Assembly: GCA_015233155.1 (NCBI GenBank)
Contig: JADFYG010000034.1
Span: forward strand, 2,866-64,035
Length of the DNA stretch: 61,170 nt
Direction: 5' to 3'
Origin: Candidatus Rifleibacteriota bacterium
GTDB taxonomy: Bacteria; Muiribacteriota; Ozemobacteria; Ozemobacterales; Ozemobacteraceae
Part shown: positions 42,248 to 50,847 of the stretch, in pieces
Layout: every line of letters begins with the position of its first letter
Numbering within the stretch: the first letter of the stretch is position 1
The notes under the pieces: generated by a model
Told to the model about the DNA's origin: nothing
Databases searched by the model: none
What the model saw: the letters and a program-made list of their open reading frames with translations, nothing else
Program-made: the position numbers and the translations under genes

Positions 42248-44248
42248 ATGCAAGAACTGAAGAAACGCATTGACGAGCTTTGCAGGTTGATCAGGCGTCA
42301 TGAATACGCCTATTATGTCGAAGCCGCTCCAATCGTATCCGATGGCGAATTCGACGCTTTGATGACAGAACTTCGAAATATCGAAAACGCCCATCCTGAG
42401 CTTGTTACAGCGACATCCCCCACACGCCGGGTCGGCGGCATTGCGACATCATTTGAAATCGTAACTCATCGTGTCCCCATGATGAGTCTGGAAAATGCCT
42501 ACTCGACAACCGACCTGGCCGACTGGATCACCCGCATGCGAAAGCTGGCCGGTGATCGTGTGTTTCCTGTCGTCGCCGAGCTCAAGATTGACGGAGTTTC
42601 AGCCTCAATAACATATCGCGACGGAGCTTTCATCGCGGCGGCAACGCGCGGAGACGGCATCAATGGCGATCTCGTGACCGGCAACATTCGCACCGTTCGC
42701 ACACTTCCCCTCACCATTGAAAGTCGCCTCGACATGGATCTCAGAGGCGAAATATTCCTGCCGCGTTCGCGCCTGCATGCAATAAATCAGGAGCGAATCG
42801 AAACCGGCGAAGAACTGTTCAAAAATTGCCGGAATCTTGCTGCCGGAACACTGAAAAGTCTTGATCCGAAAATTCCGGCCGAACGCGGATTGCAGCTTTT
42901 CGTATATGGTATTGCCCAGGCCCTGGACCTCGGTTTTAAACGACATTCCGAGGTTCTGGCATTCCTGACAACCCAAGGCTTCATGGTGAATAGCCCGCAT
43001 CGTGTATGTAACACGCTCGAGGAAATCAACACCTGGCTTGAAGAAGTCGCCCGCTTGCGTTCAACTCTGGATTTCGATATCGACGGAGTCGTTCTCAAAG
43101 TCGATGACCTCGCGACCCAGCAGGAACTCGGTGATACCGCCAAGGCCCCACGCTGGGCAATTGCCTATAAGTTCGCCCAGGAGCAGAGAAAGACCCGTCT
43201 GTTGCACGTGGCATGGCAGGTTGGACGATCCCAGATGACACCGGTTGCGCACCTCGATCCAGTCGAGCTCGGCGGAACGACCGTGTCTAGGGCTTCCCTG
43301 CACAATCTCGATCAGATAAGAGAGAAAGACATTCGCATCGGCGATCATGTCATTATTGAAAAAGCGGGTTACATCATTCCCTACGTAGTAAAAGCCTGTT
43401 TCGAAGAGCGATCCGGCGTGGAAACCGAGATATCCGTTCCGTCTTCATGCCCTGCCTGCGAAGGTCCGGTTGAAATTATCAGGAAAGCTGACGAAATCGA
43501 CACCGGAACAATCGTCCGTTGTGCCAATAATAAATGCCAGGGAACACTGGTGCGACGGTTGACCCATTTCATCAGCCAGCTTGAAATAGAAAATATTGGT
43601 CCAAAATTGGTTGAACGTCTTGTAAAATCAGGGCGGATATCCCAGCCCACCGATTTTTTCCGACTGACACGGGAAGATCTTTTCATGGTTGAACGCATGG
43701 GCGAAAAGCTGGCCGACAAGCTCCTGGGAAATATCGGGCGAGCCAGTGAAGTGCAGCTTTCCAGGCTGATTTCCGCATTGGGCATTCCCAATGTGGGTAC
43801 TGTAGCCGCGGAGGATATGGCCACCCACTTTGGTTCGCTTGAGGCGTTTCGGGCTGCCACCATCGAAAAACTTCTGGAGATTCACGGGGTTGGAGAGAAA
43901 GTAGCAGGCGATGTCATTACCTTTATCTCCGATGAGCGACATCGGTCGCTTCTCGATGATCTTTCTCATTTCTGGAAGGGGCCTTCTCAAAATACCGAGT
44001 CCCGGCCGGCGCAAATCTTCCATGGAATGACCTTCGTCATAACGGGCTCGGCGACACAGCCTCGCGGAAACCTCGAACGTTTCGTCAAGGACCGCGGGGG
44101 TCGGATTTCAAGCTCGGTTTCCTCTAAAACCAGCGTTTTAGTAATCGGATCTCTCGAGGGACCAGAATACGTATCCGAAAAAAAATCGAAAGCCATTGAG
44201 CTGGGAATACGCATTATAGACGAACATGCCTTGCTTGGTGGCGACTAG
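42248..44248 (+). CDS. ligA: NAD-dependent DNA ligase LigA, C-terminus altered by a MITE insertion
   Basis: 666 aa from ATG 42248; the open frame upstream overlaps the propeller gene and is ignored. Domains in order are Ia (HEYAYYVEAAPIVSDGEFDAL), the adenylation domain with K113-IDG nucleophile, the OB fold, a four-Cys zinc finger (CPAC...CANNKC), the HhH region (GIPNVGTVAAEDMA; IHGVGEKVAGDV) and a BRCT domain (FVITGSATQPRGNLERFVKDRGG...). Nothing catalytic is lost. The TAG stop (44246-44248) is formed by the first bases of an inserted MITE-like element, and the codons beyond that element suggest an ancestral end about four residues longer. Confidence 0.97.
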   Translation: MQELKKRIDELCRLIRRHEYAYYVEAAPIVSDGEFDALMTELRNIENAHPELVTATSPTRRVGGIATSFEIVTHRVPMMSLENAYSTTDLADWITRMRKLAGDRVFPVVAELKIDGVSASITYRDGAFIAAATRGDGINGDLVTGNIRTVRTLPLTIESRLDMDLRGEIFLPRSRLHAINQERIETGEELFKNCRNLAAGTLKSLDPKIPAERGLQLFVYGIAQALDLGFKRHSEVLAFLTTQGFMVNSPHRVCNTLEEINTWLEEVARLRSTLDFDIDGVVLKVDDLATQQELGDTAKAPRWAIAYKFAQEQRKTRLLHVAWQVGRSQMTPVAHLDPVELGGTTVSRASLHNLDQIREKDIRIGDHVIIEKAGYIIPYVVKACFEERSGVETEISVPSSCPACEGPVEIIRKADEIDTGTIVRCANNKCQGTLVRRLTHFISQLEIENIGPKLVERLVKSGRISQPTDFFRLTREDLFMVERMGEKLADKLLGNIGRASEVQLSRLISALGIPNVGTVAAEDMATHFGSLEAFRAATIEKLLEIHGVGEKVAGDVITFISDERHRSLLDDLSHFWKGPSQNTESRPAQIFHGMTFVITGSATQPRGNLERFVKDRGGRISSSVSSKTSVLVIGSLEGPEYVSEKKSKAIELGIRIIDEHALLGGD

Positions 44249-44434
44249 GGCAAACGTGTTAAAAGATCGGTGGTAGGGCGCGACCGCCGGGCGCGCCGCG
44301 TTTTTTGCCACGAGCTTTTTCGGCGTGCCCGGCGGTCACGCCCTACCTTTCTCATAGTTTCGCCCATTCGGGCACTTCGCCTCATTATAAGCCGCACTAA
44401 CGGCCAATTCCTGATTATTAATGCGTCTGCCCTG
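44246..44434. mobile_element. MITE-like element inserted at the 3' end of ligA
   Basis: 189 bp. The left end TAGGGCAAACGTGTTAAAAG and right end ATTAATGCGTCTGCCCTG match the terminal repeats of the copy at 13476-13635. The palindromic core is 44273-44346. The flanks GGTGGCGAC (left) and GGTGACGTC (right) agree at seven of nine positions, a decayed target duplication. The first base is T where other copies have C, which creates the ligA stop. Confidence 0.8.
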
Positions 44435-44736
44435 GGTGACGTCCCGCTTTAACTACAAAAACGGTATTAACCCCGGACTTGTTTTTCTTTCTATTTGCAA
44501 TTTGCACAGATTGAAGAACCGCTGTCTTTTATCCGCGAAAATCCGCATCCTCCGCGGATAATAGGCCCGAAAATAAAAACCCGGGTCCTTGTGTTCCGGT
44601 TAATTCAGGACACCATAAAAAATTTCAGTACGCATAATTGTTGCATGAGTCAGGTATTGGGTATAACATGAAGGCTGATACACGTTATTAACTCGTCGTG
44701 AATCAGACGACTGGCGTCACGAATATAGGTTATAAA
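44435..44736. other. Intergenic region with a small hairpin
   Basis: About 300 bp between the MITE and the DUF2225 gene. It has a perfect 8-bp inverted repeat, TATCCGCG (44530-44537) and CGCGGATA (44553-44560), without a U-tract. No gene or RNA was recognised. Confidence 0.45.
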
Positions 44737-45780
44737 ATGCAACTCGGCGATAAGTTTTTTTTTCCAAAAGATATCTGTTGTCCCATTTGCGAAAAACCGT
44801 TTACACGCTACGGACTGCGTAGAAGTCAGTTCAGCATCGGAAAGCGCGATATAGACTATCGTCCCATCTACATGGGATCCGTGAACCCTCGCCTTTTCGC
44901 TGTAGTCCTTTGTCCCAACTGTTTTTATGCGGCTGAGGAACAGTATTTCTGTCCCAAAATATCGGACGACGATCTGCGCCGCAAGCAGTATTTTGCCAGC
45001 CACAAAGCGCAATGGGAGGCCCAGAGTCGTGTGAGAGCAGCAGGCTCGGGTAAGTCAATTTGGAAAGATATGGCTTCCGAAAAACTCAAGGAAATGTCTC
45101 CCGAAGAGATTTCAATTCTGCGGCGTATTTCTCCGCTGCTGAACAAGTCCGCAGCCAACATTGCAAATTTAGGGAAACCTGTCAATGAAATGCAAAAAGA
45201 AGGCAGCTGGGATGTTGCCATAAGATCATATGAACTTGCGGCCATTTGCTACAAGGCGCGCCGCGCTAACCACCGCATCCTCGGATATACATATCTTTCG
45301 GGAGCATGGACGAGTCGCGATGCGCGGGAAAAGACACAAGACGAAAAGAAAAAAGCCGATTACAGAGAGTTCGAGATCGCTTATCTGAAAGAAGCGATTT
45401 CTTTTCTCACGATCACCAATAAATCGACAAGCGTTGAAGACGTCTTTGCACAAGACGGATCAAAGATCCCGAAAGAAAACATGCCACAGGCACGCATCTT
45501 TGAAATCCTGTATATACTCGCGGGCGCTCATCGACTTCTGGGCAATCTGGAAGACAGCAATAAGTGCCTGGAACAGATCATCTACGGCAACTCCGGTGCC
45601 CAGGGAATCATTCTCTGGTTCGTCAATCAGGCCCGCGATATGCGATCTGAGGACAAGCAGGTTCCTTCTCTCGTGACCCCTCCGGAGGTCAACTACGAGG
45701 AGGAATCACAAAACGACGATGCGGAAAACGAAAGTGATGAAGCTGAAGATGACGAGGAATCAACAGGAAGCTTCTTCTGA
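44737..45780 (+). CDS. DUF2225-family zinc-binding protein
   Basis: 347 aa from ATG 44737. GTG 44698 would add 13 residues, but neither start has a good ribosome site. The N-terminal half is DUF2225: CCPICEKPFTRYGLRRSQF ... DIDYRPIYMGSVNPRLFAVVLCPNCFYAAEE, where two Cys pairs probably bind zinc. The second half has TPR-like helices (AIRSYELAAICYKARRANHR; FEILYILAGAHRLLGNLEDSNKCLEQII) and an acidic tail (about 315-347). The function of DUF2225 proteins is unknown. The gene heads the stretch leading to the comEA/comEC-like genes. Confidence 0.88.
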   Translation: MQLGDKFFFPKDICCPICEKPFTRYGLRRSQFSIGKRDIDYRPIYMGSVNPRLFAVVLCPNCFYAAEEQYFCPKISDDDLRRKQYFASHKAQWEAQSRVRAAGSGKSIWKDMASEKLKEMSPEEISILRRISPLLNKSAANIANLGKPVNEMQKEGSWDVAIRSYELAAICYKARRANHRILGYTYLSGAWTSRDAREKTQDEKKKADYREFEIAYLKEAISFLTITNKSTSVEDVFAQDGSKIPKENMPQARIFEILYILAGAHRLLGNLEDSNKCLEQIIYGNSGAQGIILWFVNQARDMRSEDKQVPSLVTPPEVNYEEESQNDDAENESDEAEDDEESTGSFF

Positions 45781-45846
45781 GTTTTTTTCCTCACATCCGC
45801 ACGATTCAGGATTGCCGAATTAATTACATCCGACTATAATTCAAGC

Positions 45847-46599
45847 ATGTTAAGAGCAATACCTGTTTCGAATTTTGGGAGATCTTTCTCCGGTTCCACA
45901 AAATTTTTTCGCCCGCAGAAAAGTGGGTTTGTACTGCTCATCATCATGTTCCTGCTGCTTCTGGCAGCGAGTTCAGCGGGCTACATATACTGGACAGGCA
46001 TAAAATCCTATGAGCGCCTGGATGCAGCCGTTCAGACGGGATACGCAGCCATTGAAAAAGATCAGGCTGATGCAGCGATTGCATCTTTCCGCAAAGCAGT
46101 CCAGGAAGACGGGATTCCACTACAATTTTTCCGGAAGATTAAAACATACCGTGCCACTGAAACTATTTCTCCTATGGACGTCAGACAAGCCCTTGCAAGC
46201 ACTCTTATCATGAAAGCATACACTGGCATGATGGAGCTTAAGCCCGCATCGACTGAAACCACCGAAGCTGTTGCCGTCGCGGCTCTTGTCCCTGCACCGG
46301 AGGGTGACGAACTGCGTAAAATCGCTCAGACCGCCCGAGATGTGTCGGAGTTGTGCGATAAGTTCCAGAAAAAACAGTTCGAACCTCTCATGAAATCTTT
46401 GCTTCAGGTTGAAAAGCGTGCAGCGCGCACCGACCAGGACTTTGTCCTGATGGAAATCCGACTGATGATAGCTGTCGGAAAAGCTCTTCAGGAGCAGCTT
46501 ATTCTCACACGGGCCCGCGAGCTGTTGTATTTCCTGTCTTTCGAGGCAGGGATCAAAAACTCCCGCACCGACCGGCTCTGGAAACTTCTGAACCAGTGA
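45847..46599 (+). CDS. Hypothetical single-pass membrane protein with helical repeat region
   Basis: 250 aa. A membrane helix at about 27-49 (GFVLLIIMFLLLLAASSAGYIYW) and then an all-helical extracytoplasmic part with one TPR-like unit (AAVQTGYAAIEKDQADAAIASFRKAVQEDG). No family was recognised. Its stop overlaps the next start by GTGA, so it belongs to the com gene run. Confidence 0.72.
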   Translation: MLRAIPVSNFGRSFSGSTKFFRPQKSGFVLLIIMFLLLLAASSAGYIYWTGIKSYERLDAAVQTGYAAIEKDQADAAIASFRKAVQEDGIPLQFFRKIKTYRATETISPMDVRQALASTLIMKAYTGMMELKPASTETTEAVAVAALVPAPEGDELRKIAQTARDVSELCDKFQKKQFEPLMKSLLQVEKRAARTDQDFVLMEIRLMIAVGKALQEQLILTRARELLYFLSFEAGIKNSRTDRLWKLLNQ

Positions 46600-47411
46600 G
46601 CGAGCGGTATTCTCCTCACGCAGTTCAAAAGAAAGCTCGCGACTGGTCTTCAGAAGCTTCGAATGAGTATAGAAGCAAGACATATGACACTATTCTGCAG
46701 GCGCGGTGCTTGTGGCTGAAAGACGGTCCATGGATAAATCCGATGTCGACAATGATTCCTGACAATACCGCTCCTGATTTGCTTGAAGAATACGGTTTTG
46801 ATGCAGTGCTTCTGGCCTCCCTCACGGCCCCGTCAGGAACATTTCCCGATGAATCCCTTCTTGAATCCGCGTTGAGATGGCTGAGCCAGTGGTATGATCG
46901 CCTTATCCGGAATAAATTGTCAGCCCCCTTCCCCGCCTGGGATCCCACCCCGTGGCTTTGCGCAGCGGCCGCCGCCCAGGACCATCTGTTTCTGCGAAAC
47001 CGCCATTATCCTGCACTGGCCGCAATCAAGAAGGCCTGGAAAGATGCTCCGGTTCATTCCGGTTCGCCCCGAGATGCCATTGCACTCGCTCTGTTGCTGA
47101 TGATGCCGTTCGCCCCGATTCTGGGTCGTTCCCTGTGGGAAATATTATTTCCGAAACCTGATAATTATGCCTGGCCGCCACCTCTTCTCACAACTGTTAC
47201 CGATACGTTTCGCCCATTACGCGCGGTGTTAATCGCCATGGAAAAAAGCGGCCGCCGCTATGAAACTGTCGATGAAACGAGACTGAAATCAGACCCTCGG
47301 GCGGTCATTTCCGAGCTGCCGTGGGTTCGCCGCTTGCTTGCCGGGTCCGCCTGGACCGTTCGCCACGATGGTACAGTCTGGCGTGTTCACATTGAGGCGT
47401 CCAAATGCTGA
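46596..47411 (+). CDS. Uncharacterised protein resembling a class I tRNA-synthetase anticodon-binding domain
   Basis: 271 aa with a GTG start inside the previous stop. The central part (about 88-185) contains ESALRWLSQWYDRLI, an amphipathic helix, and LALLLMMPFAPILGRSLWEILF, which looks like the PFAPHLAEELW segment of leucyl-tRNA synthetase. The C-terminus (LPWVRRLLAGSAWTVRHDGTVWRVHIEA) could be the following small domain. No catalytic HIGH or KMSKS is present, so it cannot charge tRNA. It sits between an unknown gene and comEA, overlapping both. The resemblance is by eye and may be convergent. Confidence 0.6.
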   Translation: MSERYSPHAVQKKARDWSSEASNEYRSKTYDTILQARCLWLKDGPWINPMSTMIPDNTAPDLLEEYGFDAVLLASLTAPSGTFPDESLLESALRWLSQWYDRLIRNKLSAPFPAWDPTPWLCAAAAAQDHLFLRNRHYPALAAIKKAWKDAPVHSGSPRDAIALALLLMMPFAPILGRSLWEILFPKPDNYAWPPPLLTTVTDTFRPLRAVLIAMEKSGRRYETVDETRLKSDPRAVISELPWVRRLLAGSAWTVRHDGTVWRVHIEASKC

Positions 47412-47821
47412 TCTCGCCCCCGGAAGCCGATGATCGCCGATCTTTTCTTGTACTTATTTTATTGAGCCTTGCAACATCAGGCATGGCGGCACTGCTTCGC
47501 CCCAACCTGATTTCACTTCCGGAAGCCGTCCCGCCTGGAAAAGCCACAATAAGCTGCTCAATCGACGAGTTCGGACGATATCAGGGAACGCCAATCGCCG
47601 AAACCGGCCGCATATCTCCGACGAAAGTTATATTGAACACGTCTTCCCGCGAGTTTCTGCTTGCATGCCCCGGCATCGGATCATCGACAGCCGACGCAAT
47701 TCTGCGTGAGCGGAATTGCGCTTCGTTTTCTTCATGGGATGACGTAAAAACACGCGTTCCCGGTATGGGCTCGGCCAAAATCGCCGTGCTGCAGACAGCC
47801 GGAGTGACCATCGGACCATGA
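47405..47821 (+). CDS. comEA: ComEA-like helix-hairpin-helix DNA-uptake protein
   Basis: 138 aa. An N-terminal membrane helix (about 13-31, FLVLILLSLATSGMAALL), a short spacer and two helix-hairpin-helix motifs (LNTSSREFLLACPGIGSSTADAILRERN; VKTRVPGMGSAKIAVLQ). In competent bacteria ComEA binds incoming double-stranded DNA in the periplasm and helps pull it in. The gene overlaps the previous one by 7 nt and is followed after 22 nt by a ComEC-like gene, the normal partner order. Confidence 0.88.
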   Translation: MLISPPEADDRRSFLVLILLSLATSGMAALLRPNLISLPEAVPPGKATISCSIDEFGRYQGTPIAETGRISPTKVILNTSSREFLLACPGIGSSTADAILRERNCASFSSWDDVKTRVPGMGSAKIAVLQTAGVTIGP

Positions 47822-47843
47822 GTAATCACCAGGAAAATCGCCG

Positions 47844-50036
47844 ATGACTTCCAATATCGCGCCCCAAACTCCGTCTGCTCCTCATATATCGCCGACCGAA
47901 GGTATCGGCGTTCTCCCACTGTTCACGGCTCTCCTGATTGTCGGCGTGCAGCTCTCCCACTTGTTTGCCGGCTCCTGGATATGGTTATTTCTCGCAGTAT
48001 CTCTGTTTGGCGTTTTTTTCGAACTCTCTCACGGAATCGAAGAGGCAAGCCCATGCGGCTGGCTTCTGCTGGGATTGGCAGCAGTCGCGGCGGGGGCTTT
48101 TTCCGGTGGAATAAGGGCTTCCCCTCAGCCGGATTTCGCGGCTCTTTCAGGTTTTCACAATGTTAATGGCGTTATTTCGGGGACTTTTACCGGAGAATGC
48201 CGATGGAAGCGTGACGGCAGTCTTTTGCTTCCTGTCGATGAAATCACGTTCGACGCGGCATCTCAAAGTATCGTCTGGCCCGGCAGATTGCTGCTGGACG
48301 TTTCTAAATGCAGTATAACCCCGGAACCAGGACAGCGATATACGGCCACCGGAACTATGCGCATCATCAAAAACAGACAATCGCGATTCGAAACCGGCGA
48401 GCTTTCTCCGGCTTCCAGACAGGGCAGTTTAGGCCCCCTCATCGGCGGCATTCAGCGCTGGGTTCGGGATGGCACCTGCGGACTTCTTTCCGTTCGTCAT
48501 CAATCAATGATGGTTGGCTTCATTATCGGCGACACAAGCCTGCTGAGCTTTTCCGATCGCCGACTTTTCAAGGAAACCGGGGTGACTCACCTTCTCGCCG
48601 TTTCCGGGCAACACATCATGGTTCTGGCGATTCTGCTAATGGCCATATTAAGCTGGTGCGGCGTTCCTCCGCTTTCGCGCGGAATTCTGACCATAACATT
48701 TCTGATTCTTTTCGGCTTCGTTGCCGCCGGGCAGCCATCGGTCTGGCGTGCCGTTGTAATGTATGCGGCAGGAGTAATCATCTGGAATCTGGAAGCCGCG
48801 CCCTCGCCGCTTCAGCCGCTTGCAATGGCTGCTCTGTTTCTGATTCTGTTAGATCCCGCCGCGATTCACGATATCGGTTTCCAACTCAGTTTCATGGCTG
48901 TACTAGGCATTCTTCTCGGGCGTGAACCCCTCGAACGACCATTGTGCCGGCTTGGAATCCCGTTGCTGTTAGCAAGGTATCTGGCAGTATCGTTCGCGGC
49001 AAATATTGCTACATTGCCACTGGTCGCTTACCATTTTCATTTTATTTCGCTTTCTGCTTTCATAGTCAATCCTCTCATTGTATGGACGTTTGAATTGATT
49101 CTTCCAATGGGAATACTCCTCGCTATTTTTGGCCATTTATGGTTTGCGGGCGGAGTACTGGTTGCCGCCGGCCTTTCTCTTCTTCTGGACGCCGTTCTTG
49201 CCGTAATAGAAATGGGAGGCCGACTGCCTTTTTCGCAAGTCTCCATAACTTTCTTCCCCGGAATCGCAGTTGCATGCATATACGCCTGTCAGCTGTGGTG
49301 GGCATCCAAAGTCAGCTCATCTTCACAAATACGTCCAGTTCCAGCCATGGAACCCCAGTTAAATATCGAGATGAGCCCTGTCGGAGAAACTCTTTCAGAA
49401 GGCAGTCGACAGCCGCCCTCCAATATCACTTTATCAGGAAATACTCTTGTAGATCTGCGCAGACGTCTGACCAATCCCCTTTCAGATGAATCAACCATTG
49501 CAAAAATTGACCAGCTGCTGGCAAGTATTCCGAAGCGCTCACTGAAATCCCGTGGAAATCTAGAAATGACAACGTTTCCATTGCAAAAACTGTCGGTCGA
49601 TTCCCAGACCCTATACCATCGCCTGGACGATCTCACGTTTGATGCAATGGAAAAAGAACCGGAACGCCTTATTCAAGCCCAGGTCCTCTTGCTCGGCTTA
49701 TTCGGAGGAGAAATACTGACGCGCATGCCACAGCTTATGAATCCCCCCGTCCGCCCGGAAGAGATATTCACTAATCTTCGTGCCAGGAACCGCCCGCTGA
49801 ACGCAGCCATTCTCGCGGAATGTTTTTTCTCATCGAAATTTTTCCATCGCATACCGGAGGGCAATATAGCTGAATATATCTCTCACGCACGCACTTTGCA
49901 CACAGAAGGGCGCCTCTTTCTCGCGCAAATTATTTCTTCAGAGATAAAAAATCCGGAGGCAAGTGTGGCTGAACACTTTGAACAACGCCGCAGCGTCATC
50001 GCCTGGATCAAAAACTGGCTGGAAAAAAATATATAG
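47844..50036 (+). CDS. comEC: ComEC/Rec2-like DNA channel protein lacking the nuclease domain
   Basis: 730 aa. An N-terminal DUF4131-like region with helices and an OB-type segment (about 1-200) is followed by the multi-helix competence domain with its hallmark GVTHLLAVSGQHI (about 245) and FQLSFMAVLGILL. In typical ComEC a metallo-beta-lactamase domain with HxHxDH follows. Here the polypeptide instead continues into about 220 soluble helical residues (from about 505) with no such motif. It should form the inner-membrane channel for single-stranded DNA, with strand degradation supplied by another protein. It directly follows the ComEA-like gene. Confidence 0.88.
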   Translation: MTSNIAPQTPSAPHISPTEGIGVLPLFTALLIVGVQLSHLFAGSWIWLFLAVSLFGVFFELSHGIEEASPCGWLLLGLAAVAAGAFSGGIRASPQPDFAALSGFHNVNGVISGTFTGECRWKRDGSLLLPVDEITFDAASQSIVWPGRLLLDVSKCSITPEPGQRYTATGTMRIIKNRQSRFETGELSPASRQGSLGPLIGGIQRWVRDGTCGLLSVRHQSMMVGFIIGDTSLLSFSDRRLFKETGVTHLLAVSGQHIMVLAILLMAILSWCGVPPLSRGILTITFLILFGFVAAGQPSVWRAVVMYAAGVIIWNLEAAPSPLQPLAMAALFLILLDPAAIHDIGFQLSFMAVLGILLGREPLERPLCRLGIPLLLARYLAVSFAANIATLPLVAYHFHFISLSAFIVNPLIVWTFELILPMGILLAIFGHLWFAGGVLVAAGLSLLLDAVLAVIEMGGRLPFSQVSITFFPGIAVACIYACQLWWASKVSSSSQIRPVPAMEPQLNIEMSPVGETLSEGSRQPPSNITLSGNTLVDLRRRLTNPLSDESTIAKIDQLLASIPKRSLKSRGNLEMTTFPLQKLSVDSQTLYHRLDDLTFDAMEKEPERLIQAQVLLLGLFGGEILTRMPQLMNPPVRPEEIFTNLRARNRPLNAAILAECFFSSKFFHRIPEGNIAEYISHARTLHTEGRLFLAQIISSEIKNPEASVAEHFEQRRSVIAWIKNWLEKNI

Positions 50037-50124
50037 AATTGTTCCCGGCATCACTGAAGGCGCAAGGAAGAGTCATCTCCATTTATGGGATTTCTCCCTT
50101 CGGTCGAAATGAAAAAATGCATCA

Positions 50125-50847
50125 TTACAACTTCAGTGGCTTTCCAGGCGAGTCAGGGGGAGGAACAACAGCCATCAAACGCCAGCCCAGTGCCGCTCTC
50201 GCTGTTCCGGTGACTCCGGCGCGATTGAAGAAGGAACGCAGCTCCGGCAATGTGAATCCTTTTCTTACCGAGAGCAGGGCATCCGAACGAGACGCTGGAT
50301 GGCGGAGAAATATCGTCATGATCGAGCAGAGAGCATAGGCCATCCAGGAACGTTCCAGCTCGTTGATTATTAAAGCTTTTCGAGACCTTCCGGCAAGGTG
50401 TGCAATCGCCCTGACGACGTCTTCGTCATCCAGATGATGAAGTACCATCGAGGCGATTATCAAATCAGCCTTGGGAAGATTTTCGTCAAAGAGATCGCCT
50501 AGGATGAAACGAATGTTCCGCCCATCTGATCGCTTCCGGGCCAGTGCCAGGGTATTCTCGCTTCGTTCCAGGCCGAGATAACGGAGTTTCAGACCGCGCG
50601 CATTTCCCCATCGCAAAATAGCCGTTCCGATGTCGCCAATGCCGCAACCGACGTCGAGAATCTCTACAGGTTCAGCAGCCGGCCAGCCTTTCAAGGCAAT
50701 GGACAATCCGCTCAGAACTGCCTTTTGGCCTCCGCCAAAGCGATTGATCAACCTGATGAACGAAAAACTCTCGGCCAACTCGTCGCCGGCAAAGTCATGG
50801 GCGTCCATGAACTCCTTTTCGACGCTTCTTGTTCCAAGATTCAGCAT
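50125..50847 (-). CDS. SAM-dependent class I methyltransferase
   Basis: 240 aa from ATG 50847, which overlaps the U32-like stop by 7 nt. A start at 50883 would add 12 residues. Motif I VEILDVGCGIGDIG, an acidic residue ending strand 2 (LGLERSENTL), motif II/III GDLFDENLPKADLIIASMVLHHLDDEDV and a C-terminal substrate-cap part (FTLPELRSFFNRAGV) are visible. It belongs to the UbiE/small-molecule O/C-methyltransferase group. As the last gene of a type III polyketide synthase operon it probably methylates the aromatic product. Confidence 0.9.
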   Translation of the reverse strand: MLNLGTRSVEKEFMDAHDFAGDELAESFSFIRLINRFGGGQKAVLSGLSIALKGWPAAEPVEILDVGCGIGDIGTAILRWGNARGLKLRYLGLERSENTLALARKRSDGRNIRFILGDLFDENLPKADLIIASMVLHHLDDEDVVRAIAHLAGRSRKALIINELERSWMAYALCSIMTIFLRHPASRSDALLSVRKGFTLPELRSFFNRAGVTGTARAALGWRLMAVVPPPDSPGKPLKL

